5,958 bases of DNA from CAZRIE01 sp964600075 (GTDB taxonomy: Bacteria; Bacteroidota; Bacteroidia; Flavobacteriales; Flavobacteriaceae). The notes under the pieces are model-generated. The model saw nothing but the letters and a program-made list of their open reading frames with translations. It was not told the origin of the DNA and ran no database searches. Below are positions 1 to 5,805 of this stretch, piece after piece (within the stretch, counting starts at the first letter, position 1; every line of letters starts with the position of its first letter). The position numbers and the translations under genes were made by a program. The stretch lies in the NCBI GenBank assembly GCA_964600075.1, contig CAZRIE010000174.1, forward strand, positions 1 through 5,958. Reading direction: 5' to 3'.

Positions 1-19
1 TAAAAGAACAAAAAAATAA

Positions 20-27
20 TAACTTTG
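20..27 (+). promoter_or_regulatory. Probable -7 promoter element for the rsfS-ftsH operon
   Basis: TAACTTTG matches the Bacteroidota -7 consensus TAnnTTTG exactly. It ends 19 bases before the rsfS ATG, which predicts a very short leader. The partner -33 element (TTG-type, usually about 17-23 bases upstream) would fall at or beyond the left edge of the window, so it cannot be checked here. The lack of any gene in the first 46 bases fits a promoter region. Seen directly: the octamer and its spacing. Inferred: that it drives the whole six-gene run. Confidence 0.55.
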
Positions 28-46
28 TAGAAATTAAAATTTTTGA

Positions 47-421
47 ATGCAGAAAAGCAAAGCCGGTGCAGATGAATTAATTGCATTGATCTTACAAGGG
101 ATAGAAGAAGTAAAGGGGCAGGATATAAATTTACTCGACCTCAGGGATATTGAAAATACCGTTTGTGACTACTTTATAATATGTAATGGTACTTCGAACA
201 CACATGTTAACGCAATAGTAGGCTCGATCCGAAAAATAGTGAGTAAAACAATCAAAGACAAACCTTGGCACGTAGAAGGCGAAGATAATGCCGAGTGGAT
301 ATTGATGGACTATGTCAACGTAGTTGTGCATGTTTTTCAAAAACATATTCGCGAATATTATGACATTGAAGGGCTTTGGGGAGATGCCAAAGTGACCGCA
401 GTGGAAAGTAGTTTAAACTAG
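47..421 (+). CDS. rsfS: Ribosome silencing factor RsfS (Iojap/YbeB family)
   Basis: 124-residue protein of the RsfS/Iojap family. Members bind ribosomal protein uL14 on the large subunit and block subunit joining, lowering translation in starvation or stationary phase. It is cytosolic and has a single domain spanning almost the whole chain, at a normal length for the family. Visible family motifs are DYFIICNGTS at 41-50, WHVEG at 74-78, NAEWILMDY at 81-89, VVVHVF at 92-97, REYYDIE at 102-108 and LWGDA at 110-114. The ATG at 47 is the only sensible start: it follows an A/T-rich leader, lies 19 bases after a TAnnTTTG element and leaves the usual short N-terminal helix. It is first in the operon, with ftsH starting 12 bases after its stop. 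There is no Shine-Dalgarno site, which is normal for this phylum. Identity is secure. Confidence 0.96.
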   Translation: MQKSKAGADELIALILQGIEEVKGQDINLLDLRDIENTVCDYFIICNGTSNTHVNAIVGSIRKIVSKTIKDKPWHVEGEDNAEWILMDYVNVVVHVFQKHIREYYDIEGLWGDAKVTAVESSLN

Positions 422-433
422 TAAAAAAAAACA

Positions 434-2446
434 ATGGCTAAAGATAATAGTACAAATCCAAAAAAACCTAAGTTCAGTTCTTGGTGGATCTATGGGTTAA
501 TTGCAATACTGCTAATAGGTTTTCAGTTTTTAGGTAGTGAAAATTTCGCGAGCACTAAAAAAACGACTACCTCAGAATTACAAGAATACCTTAGAAACGG
601 TGATGTCAAAGAAATCATGATTATCACCAACACCAGACAGGCCAAGGTATTTTTGACCAGTGAAGCACTTTCCAAAGATGTTCATAAAGAGGTAAACGAC
701 AAGCCTTTTCTGCCCTCTTCTGGCGTTGTTGCCCAATATGTCTTGGACTACGGAGATCTTCAAAATTTTGAGAACGAAATCAAGAACATTAAAAAAGAGA
801 ACAATCTCGATACTATAGTCGACTACGATACCGACAATAATTATTTGATGGATGTATTGTTGAGCATACTGCCTTTTGCGTTGATAATAGGAATTTGGAT
901 TTATCTGATGCGCAGAATGTCCGGCGGAGGCGGAGGCGGTGCCGGAGGTCAGATCTTCAATATCGGCAAATCAAAAGCGAAACTATTTGATGAAAAGACC
1001 GATACCCTTACATCATTTAAAGATGTTGCCGGATTGGAAGGTGCCAAAGAGGAGGTAGAAGAAATCGTAGAATTTCTAAGAAACCCAGATAAATATACTT
1101 CATTAGGCGGTAAAATTCCGAAGGGAGCATTATTGGTAGGCCCTCCTGGAACAGGTAAAACGTTATTAGCAAAAGCTGTTGCCGGGGAGGCCAAAGTCCC
1201 CTTTTTCTCCCTTTCAGGTTCTGATTTTGTAGAGATGTTCGTAGGGGTTGGAGCCTCTAGGGTCCGTGACCTCTTTAAACAAGCCAAAGATAAATCACCG
1301 GCTATCATCTTTATCGATGAGATAGATGCCATTGGCCGTGCGCGAGGTAAAAACAATTTTACTGGAGGTAATGACGAAAGGGAAAATACCCTGAACCAAT
1401 TATTGACCGAAATGGATGGTTTCGGAACCAATACGAACGTTATCGTATTGGCCGCCACCAACCGGGCCGATGTTTTGGACAAGGCACTAATGCGAGCCGG
1501 GCGTTTCGATAGACAGATTTATGTCGATCTGCCAGATATTCGTGAGCGTAGGGAGATTTTCGAAGTTCATTTAAGACCCATAAAAACCGCCGAGGCCTTA
1601 GACATGGAGTTTTTGGCCAAACAGACTCCCGGGTTCTCCGGAGCTGATATCGCCAACGTATGTAATGAAGCCGCATTAATAGCTGCACGTAAAGAGCGTA
1701 AAGCGGTTACCAAGCAAGACTTTTTAGATGCTGTAGATCGAATCGTCGGCGGGTTGGAAAAAAAGAACAAGATTATCACTCCTGGCGAAAAAGAAACTAT
1801 TGCCTATCACGAAGCAGGCCACGCCACAACAAGTTGGATGTTGGAACATGCCGCACCTTTGGTTAAGGTAACTATTGTTCCTAGAGGACAGTCGTTAGGC
1901 GCCGCTTGGTACCTACCTGAAGAACGGTTGATAGTTCGCCCTGAACAGATGCTAGATGAAATGTGTGCCACAATGGGCGGTAGAGCAGCCGAAAAGGTCA
2001 TTTTTAACAAGATTTCTACCGGTGCCCTGAGCGATTTGGAAAAAGTCACCAAACAGGCAAGAGCAATGGTAACTATTTACGGACTTAACGAAAAAATTGG
2101 AAATATAACCTATTATGACTCTTCAGGACAAGATTCTTATGGTTTCTCAAAACCTTATAGTGAGGATACGGCCAAAACGATAGACGAAGAGATTTCTAAA
2201 ATTATCGAAGAACAATACCAAAGAGCCATTCAGGTACTGACCGATAATAAAGACAAGCTCACTACCTTAGCGGAAAGACTACTTGAGAAAGAGGTAATCT
2301 TTAAAGAAGATTTGGAGAAAATATTCGGAAAAAGACCTTTTGATAAAGAGTTCGACCAAAAAGGTCAAGAAAAATTAACGGACAAAGAATCTGATGAATC
2401 CAAAGTAGAGGGTACTTTGGCAGAAGAAGGTGAAGAAAATAAATAA
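434..2446 (+). CDS. ftsH: ATP-dependent zinc metalloprotease FtsH
   Basis: 670-residue membrane-anchored AAA+ protease that forms a hexamer and extracts and degrades membrane and short-lived soluble proteins. Order of parts: short cytosolic N-terminus; first membrane segment about 16-33; extracytoplasmic FtsH_ext domain about 40-137; second membrane segment about 139-158; Gly-rich linker 164-172; AAA+ module from about 194; M41 peptidase from about 445; acidic tail from about 636. Key residues seen: Walker A GPPGTGKT at 236-243, pore loop MFVG at 268-271, Walker B IIFIDEID at 291-298, second region of homology ending RAGRFDR with arginine fingers R354 and R357, zinc site HEAGH at 459-463 (catalytic E460), and likely third zinc ligand D534 in the GALSDLEKVT stretch. 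All catalytic residues are intact. Length is slightly above E. coli FtsH, mainly from the charged C-terminal tail. It starts 12 bases after rsfS in an A-rich leader. Substrates in this organism are unknown. Confidence 0.98.
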   Translation: MAKDNSTNPKKPKFSSWWIYGLIAILLIGFQFLGSENFASTKKTTTSELQEYLRNGDVKEIMIITNTRQAKVFLTSEALSKDVHKEVNDKPFLPSSGVVAQYVLDYGDLQNFENEIKNIKKENNLDTIVDYDTDNNYLMDVLLSILPFALIIGIWIYLMRRMSGGGGGGAGGQIFNIGKSKAKLFDEKTDTLTSFKDVAGLEGAKEEVEEIVEFLRNPDKYTSLGGKIPKGALLVGPPGTGKTLLAKAVAGEAKVPFFSLSGSDFVEMFVGVGASRVRDLFKQAKDKSPAIIFIDEIDAIGRARGKNNFTGGNDERENTLNQLLTEMDGFGTNTNVIVLAATNRADVLDKALMRAGRFDRQIYVDLPDIRERREIFEVHLRPIKTAEALDMEFLAKQTPGFSGADIANVCNEAALIAARKERKAVTKQDFLDAVDRIVGGLEKKNKIITPGEKETIAYHEAGHATTSWMLEHAAPLVKVTIVPRGQSLGAAWYLPEERLIVRPEQMLDEMCATMGGRAAEKVIFNKISTGALSDLEKVTKQARAMVTIYGLNEKIGNITYYDSSGQDSYGFSKPYSEDTAKTIDEEISKIIEEQYQRAIQVLTDNKDKLTTLAERLLEKEVIFKEDLEKIFGKRPFDKEFDQKGQEKLTDKESDESKVEGTLAEEGEENK

Positions 2447-2503
2447 TGTAATTTAACGTTTTCTTTAACTGAGGAGAACGCATATTGAGTTTTATAAGAG
2501 CAA

Positions 2504-3118
2504 ATGGGTCTATTTGACAAATTATTCGGTGGAGGCAACAATAAGAAAGTTTCCAAAGAAACTGCGGAAACCAGAGGTGCCCATATGCCCGATCTCAACA
2601 TTCCGGTCGATGAAAAATTCACCATACATTTCAAAAAAAATGGAGGTAAATTTCTCTACTGCGATTCTTTTTCAGAAATTTCACAAGCACTAAGAAATAT
2701 TATCGGTGAGAATGATTGGCAAGAACATCCTTTTTTTGTCCTTAACCCCAAGCTTAAAGAAAAGTTTGCTAAAGAAAACGTAAAATTCACCGACAAGGGT
2801 AAACAAAGCGAGGTCTTCTTTACCACATGTGAGCATCTTATAGCGCAGAACGGTTCTATTTTGGTGTGTTCCAACCAATTGATGGAAAAAAAGTTGAATG
2901 AACTACCATACAATGTTATCGTTTTTGCCACTACAAGCCAATTGGTAGAATCGATCGGAGAGGGGCTGAAAACTATAAAAAAGAAATATGGCCACAACAT
3001 TCCGGCCAACATCACCACGTTAAAACACTTTCAGGCCAACAAAGAAAATTCAGCTGATTTTCTTACTTACGGAAGTAGTTCCAAAAATCTGTATCTTTTA
3101 CTTTTGGAAGATTTGTAG
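2504..3118 (+). CDS. LUD-domain protein (LutC/YkgG-like, DUF162), function unknown
   Basis: 204-residue cytosolic protein with a single LUD domain, the fold of LutC and the N-terminal part of LutB in lactate utilisation. Supporting stretches are GGKFLYCDSFSEI at 47-59, TTCEHLIAQNGSILVCSNQ at 107-125, LPYNVIVFATTSQLVESIGEGL at 134-155, NITTLKHF at 169-176 and the C-terminal LYLLLLEDL. No ferredoxin-type CxxCxxC cluster is present, so it is not LutB. No lutA or lutB neighbour is visible, so a lactate role is not supported; the gene sits between ftsH and cdsA instead. The N-terminus (MGLFDKLFGGGNNKK) is a short amphipathic-looking, basic stretch that could touch the membrane; this is inference. 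The start at 2504 fits the GLFDKLFG-type N-terminus. An AGGAG at 2472-2476 is too far upstream (27 bases) to serve this ATG. Family call is good; role is unknown. Confidence 0.85.
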   Translation: MGLFDKLFGGGNNKKVSKETAETRGAHMPDLNIPVDEKFTIHFKKNGGKFLYCDSFSEISQALRNIIGENDWQEHPFFVLNPKLKEKFAKENVKFTDKGKQSEVFFTTCEHLIAQNGSILVCSNQLMEKKLNELPYNVIVFATTSQLVESIGEGLKTIKKKYGHNIPANITTLKHFQANKENSADFLTYGSSSKNLYLLLLEDL

Positions 3119-3121
3119 ATT

Positions 3122-3925
3122 ATGAGGGAAATTCTTAGGCGTTCACTTACCGGGGCTGTTTACATTGTTCTATTGTTATCAGTTGTATTCTTGAGTTCGG
3201 ATGCCTTCGATTTTTTATTCATGGTTTTTGGTCTAGCCTGCCTCAATGAATATAAAAAACTCGTAAGTCTTGGTGGGTTACATATTTATATTGCCTATCT
3301 GGGATTATGGTGGGCCTATATCTATTTTGTTACAGACGTATGGCTTATATATGCCTTGTTGTTCTGTACCCTCGTCACCAATTTTGCACTATTGTTCTAT
3401 CTATTTTCTAAAAAGGAAAAATTGTTCAATACCCTTCAAAAATTTATCATTGGCCTCTTTTATATCGGTGGGGGCTTTATTTTTTTGACAATGATTCCGT
3501 ACACCAACGACGACTTTGTGAAGTTCCTTATTATAGGTATTTTTATATTGATTTGGGTCAGTGACTCATTTGCCTATATTGTTGGGCGGGCTATCGGCCG
3601 AAACAAATTATTCCCAAGGGTTTCGCCAAAAAAAACCATCGAAGGGGCTTTGGGAGGGATATTTTTTGCGCTAGGTACTGCTTATCTGCTAGCCAAATAT
3701 GAACCTATGATCAGCCCATTGCAATGGGTGATTCTTGCGACCGTGATTGTTGTCGCAGGTAGTTTGGGAGATTTGATCGAATCAAAATTAAAAAGAGCCG
3801 CAGGTGTAAAGGATAGTGGGGCGATACTACCTGGGCATGGTGGTATGTTAGATCGTCTTGATAGTTTGGTATTTGCAGCTCCGTTCGCTTATTTAACATT
3901 AAATATATTTGCCTATGTTTCATAG
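3122..3925 (+). CDS. cdsA: Phosphatidate cytidylyltransferase (CDP-diacylglycerol synthase)
   Basis: 267-residue integral inner-membrane enzyme that joins CTP and phosphatidic acid to give CDP-diacylglycerol and pyrophosphate, the branch-point precursor for phosphatidylserine/phosphatidylethanolamine and phosphatidylglycerol/cardiolipin. Hydrophobic segments occur at about 11-40, 53-70, 73-95, 108-126, 134-157, 176-191, 202-216 and near the C-terminus. The CDS family signature spans about 221-247: SKLKR, then KD at 230-231, PGHGG at 237-241 and MLDRLD at 242-247. Other conserved polar sites are SDSFAY at 147-152 (D148) and SPKKTIEG at 168-175, expected to bind substrate and metal. Length is typical. 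It begins 3 bases after the LUD gene stop and overlaps psd by 11 bases, so it is probably translationally coupled on both sides. The adjacent psd gene uses the pathway two steps downstream; the intervening phosphatidylserine synthase is not in this window. Confidence 0.96.
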   Translation: MREILRRSLTGAVYIVLLLSVVFLSSDAFDFLFMVFGLACLNEYKKLVSLGGLHIYIAYLGLWWAYIYFVTDVWLIYALLFCTLVTNFALLFYLFSKKEKLFNTLQKFIIGLFYIGGGFIFLTMIPYTNDDFVKFLIIGIFILIWVSDSFAYIVGRAIGRNKLFPRVSPKKTIEGALGGIFFALGTAYLLAKYEPMISPLQWVILATVIVVAGSLGDLIESKLKRAAGVKDSGAILPGHGGMLDRLDSLVFAAPFAYLTLNIFAYVS

Positions 3926-4595
3926 AGAGGGTCAAAAAATAATACTGACCACCTTTTTTATTGTTTCTGTAATAGTTCTGGCATCACAATTCTTAGTTGA
4001 TATACCATGGTTGCGTTGGGGACTTCAGATACTCTCTTTGACACTTTTGGTCTTGATTTTACAGTTCTTCCGTAACCCGACCAGAAGAGCCAACAAAAAC
4101 TTTGACGAAATCTTGGCACCTGTAGATGGTAAGGTGGTGGTCATAGAAGAAGTGGAAGAAACCGAGTTTTTCAAAGATAAGCGGAGGCAGGTTTCTATTT
4201 TTATGTCACCGACAAATGTTCACGTCACCCGTTACCCGGCAAGTGGTAGCGTTAAATACTCAAAATATCATCCTGGTAAATATCTGGTAGCTTGGCATCC
4301 GAAATCGAGTGCGGAAAATGAACGCACCACTGTTGTTATCCGCACCCCTAAATTCGGAGATATTCTTTACCGTCAAATTGCTGGAGCAATGGCCCGGCGT
4401 ATCATAAATTATGCAGAAGAAGGAGAAAATGTGCAACAGGGCGAAGATGCGGGTTTTATTAAATTTGGCTCAAGGGTCGACTTATTCTTACCTTTAGATT
4501 GCGCTGTCACTGTCAAATTGAATCAAAAAGTTGTGGGTGCTAAAACTTGCATCGCGGCTGTCATTAAAAAAGATGAAGAAGGAGAAATTACATAG
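3915..4595 (+). CDS. psd: Phosphatidylserine decarboxylase proenzyme (short type)
   Basis: 226-residue pyruvoyl-dependent enzyme that decarboxylates phosphatidylserine to phosphatidylethanolamine at the inner membrane. Two N-terminal membrane segments lie at about 9-28 and 33-51. The catalytic domain follows, with APVDGKV at 68-74 (D71 is the likely processing aspartate), SPTNVHVTRYPASG at 98-111 (H103 conserved), and the self-cleavage site FGSRVDLFLP, where cutting between G185 and S186 would leave a pyruvoyl group on a roughly 41-residue alpha chain. GS rather than the LGST of the E. coli enzyme, plus the short length, marks the compact PSD type common in Bacteroidota and archaea. I chose the ATG at 3915 (MFHREGQKI), which overlaps the end of cdsA by 11 bases; an in-frame TTG at 3909 would add only two residues and is less likely. 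The overlap implies coupling to cdsA. Identity is confident; phosphatidylserine as the natural substrate is inferred from family and context. Confidence 0.94.
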   Translation: MFHREGQKIILTTFFIVSVIVLASQFLVDIPWLRWGLQILSLTLLVLILQFFRNPTRRANKNFDEILAPVDGKVVVIEEVEETEFFKDKRRQVSIFMSPTNVHVTRYPASGSVKYSKYHPGKYLVAWHPKSSAENERTTVVIRTPKFGDILYRQIAGAMARRIINYAEEGENVQQGEDAGFIKFGSRVDLFLPLDCAVTVKLNQKVVGAKTCIAAVIKKDEEGEIT

Positions 4596-4833
4596 TGATT
4601 TCGCAAAAGCGGTCGAGTTCGTAAACAACTATACTGAACCTATGCCCGCAGACCTTTTGTTAAAACTTTACGCATTCTATAAAATCGCAAATAAGAACTA
4701 TAGCAACCCCGGAAGCAATACCCCACTTATAAACGCCTTTAAAGCTAATGCGTTGATCCAAGCCAAAAACATTAGTCGCGAAGACGCAATGAAAGCTTAT
4801 ATCAAGCTCGTGAAGAAGGAAGTTAGTGCGTAA
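4573..4833 (+). CDS. Small acyl-CoA-binding protein (ACBP family)
   Basis: 86-residue, stand-alone ACBP domain, a four-helix cytosolic protein that binds long-chain acyl-CoA esters and hands them to lipid enzymes. Helix 2 carries LYAFYKIA at 32-39, giving Y33, Y36 and K37 in the positions of ligand-binding Tyr28, Tyr31 and Lys32 of bovine ACBP. K57 matches Lys54, and SREDAMKAYIKLV at 68-80 places Y76 at Tyr73; spacing is kept apart from a loop two residues shorter. The usual KWDAW motif reads KANAL, so both tryptophans are missing. The chosen ATG at 4573 overlaps psd by 23 bases; a TTG at 4531 would add 14 residues that look like psd read out of frame, so I reject it. It is the last gene of the operon, next to phospholipid synthesis genes, which suits a role in acyl supply. 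Family call is good; ligand is not shown. Confidence 0.88.
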   Translation: MKKEKLHSDFAKAVEFVNNYTEPMPADLLLKLYAFYKIANKNYSNPGSNTPLINAFKANALIQAKNISREDAMKAYIKLVKKEVSA

Positions 4834-4874
4834 GCAGTGATTAGTATTAAAGTACTGAACTCATAACCCTTTTG

Positions 4875-4895
4875 AAGTTTTACTTGAGCTTTTTT
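4875..4895 (+). terminator. Weak possible operon terminator in the convergent gap
   Basis: A 4-bp hairpin (AAGT, loop TTT, ACTT at 4875-4885) is followed by a short spacer and six T residues at 4890-4895. It lies in the 60-base gap between the converging stops of the ACBP gene and the creatininase-family gene, where a terminator is expected. The stem is short and AT-rich, so this is a tentative call based as much on position as on structure. The T-run overlaps the stop codon of the opposing gene. Confidence 0.22.
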
Positions 4896-5655
4896 ACTCG
4901 TACAAATCTTCTAAATCGGATTCGCACAATTCAAACATAAAATCACCCATTTTTTTAGTGACATCATTAAAAAAACGCTTCCCCTTTTCTTTTGTCGATT
5001 TATGGGGGTTGCCCACACCGGTATCTTCACTGATTTGTGACCATTTGCGTTCGGCCCAGACCCAACCTTCCGAAAAGGACTTTATTTTGTAGTTTTTGGA
5101 TGTCCCATCTCCCCAATTCTCTCTCGGAAGTACCAATTCAGGTTTTAAATAGAGCATTAGGCTAGTCTCCATTTCGTCGGCATGGTCACCTTTCTCCTCA
5201 AAATAGGAATACTTGTCAACCACTTGTGTCCAATTACTTAGACTGATAAACATCTTCGGAAATTTCAGTCCGAGTTCGCGAACAATGGACTTGAAATTAT
5301 TTCCTCCATGACTATTGAACAGCAACAGTTTGAAGATACCCTGTCGATTCAGTACCTCGACAATATCACATAAAATTGCAAACTGTGTGCTGGGGTTGAG
5401 ATTGATGTCTAAATAAATATCTGACTGACCGCTATTTACGCCAAAGGGAATCGTGGGCAATACGATAACCTTCCCTCCTTTTTTCCATGCAATCCGTGCG
5501 GATTCTGCGGCAAATGCATCACCTTCAAAATTATCGGTGGCATACGGTAAATGGTAGTTATGTGCCTCAGTGGCGCCCCAAGGCAATACGGCCAAATCGA
5601 ATTTTGCGTCTTTCAGTGTATCCCAATTGGTCTCGGCAAGAATATAAGGTCTCAT
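4894..5655 (-). CDS. Creatininase-family metal-dependent amidohydrolase
   Basis: 253-residue soluble enzyme of the creatininase/MftE/ArfB superfamily, which hydrolyse amide or formamide bonds with a divalent metal site. The N-terminal motif LPWGATEAHNYHLPYATD gives likely ligands E30, H32 and D41 (H35 also conserved). NSHGGN at 114-119 gives H116. GDHADEMETS at 156-165 corresponds to the GHAGExETS motif, with H158 and E163. The late motif GNPHKSTKEKG at 215-225 is also typical. Length and motif order are normal, with no signal peptide. The superfamily covers creatininase, formamide hydrolases of flavin/F420 synthesis and mycofactocin peptide cleavage; none of those partner genes is visible here, so the substrate is unknown. 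I chose the ATG at 5655 (MRPYILAETNW) over a TTG two codons upstream. It is transcribed toward the rsfS-ACBP operon, apparently alone, from its own promoter. Confidence 0.88.
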   Translation of the reverse strand: MRPYILAETNWDTLKDAKFDLAVLPWGATEAHNYHLPYATDNFEGDAFAAESARIAWKKGGKVIVLPTIPFGVNSGQSDIYLDINLNPSTQFAILCDIVEVLNRQGIFKLLLFNSHGGNNFKSIVRELGLKFPKMFISLSNWTQVVDKYSYFEEKGDHADEMETSLMLYLKPELVLPRENWGDGTSKNYKIKSFSEGWVWAERKWSQISEDTGVGNPHKSTKEKGKRFFNDVTKKMGDFMFELCESDLEDLYE

Positions 5656-5673
5656 TTTCAAATGCTTGAATCA

Positions 5674-5681
5674 CAAACATA
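5674..5681 (-). promoter_or_regulatory. Probable -7 promoter element for the creatininase-family gene
   Basis: On the minus strand the octamer reads TATGTTTG, an exact TAnnTTTG match. It ends 18 bases before the ATG at 5655, nearly the same spacing as the element in front of rsfS. I see no good TTTG -33 partner at about 19 bases upstream: the nearest TTTG (5692-5689 on the minus strand) is only 7 bases away, so promoter strength is uncertain. Confidence 0.5.
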
Positions 5682-5758
5682 AGAAGCCCAAACTAAAAAT
5701 TCACGCTATTTATCAAAAATATCAAGTAGTAAGCTCAGGTGTATAGCTACAGAAATCG

Positions 5759-5805
5759 TTTCGTTCTTTTAAACGGTAGCATATTCCGTTTCCCGTTTAA
5801 CGAAA
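5759..5805. repeat. Imperfect inverted repeat with a duplicated right half-arm
   Basis: The right arm CCGTTTAACGAAA (5793-5805) is the exact reverse complement of a left arm split as TTTCGTT (5759-5765) and AAACGG (5771-5776) by a 5-base insert CTTTT. The loop is 16 bases. A second CCGTTT at 5786-5791 could pair with AAACGG instead, giving a tighter 6-bp stem with a 9-base loop, so two folds compete. It sits about 100 bases upstream of the creatininase-family start and overlaps the end of the minus-strand reading that comes from the right. It could be a transcript-end hairpin for that reading, though no T-run follows on either strand, or an operator. Function is unknown. Confidence 0.5.

Noticed and set aside
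925..955. GGCGGA-type tandem repeat in ftsH as a possible repeat element
   Set aside because: It is in frame and encodes the Gly-rich linker after the second membrane segment, a common feature of FtsH in Bacteroidota.
949..1482. A 177-codon open frame on the minus strand inside ftsH
   Set aside because: It lies opposite the conserved AAA+ module, its translation is Ser/Pro/Thr/Asn-rich with no recognisable domain, and it is explained by codon bias of ftsH. It is a shadow frame.
2656..3018. A 120-codon open frame on the minus strand inside the LUD gene
   Set aside because: It is antisense to a well-supported conserved protein, with no promoter element and no recognisable motif.
3909..3914. 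TTG start for psd two codons upstream
   Set aside because: The ATG at 3915 gives the family-typical MFHREGQKI start, and TTG is a rare initiator in this phylum.
4531..4572. TTG start extending the ACBP gene by 14 residues
   Set aside because: The added residues are psd read in another frame and do not resemble an ACBP N-terminus; the ATG at 4573 gives the normal family length.
5725..5752. Short GTAGT/GCTAC inverted match upstream of the creatininase-family gene
   Set aside because: Only four to five pairs including one G-T, with a long loop; expected by chance.
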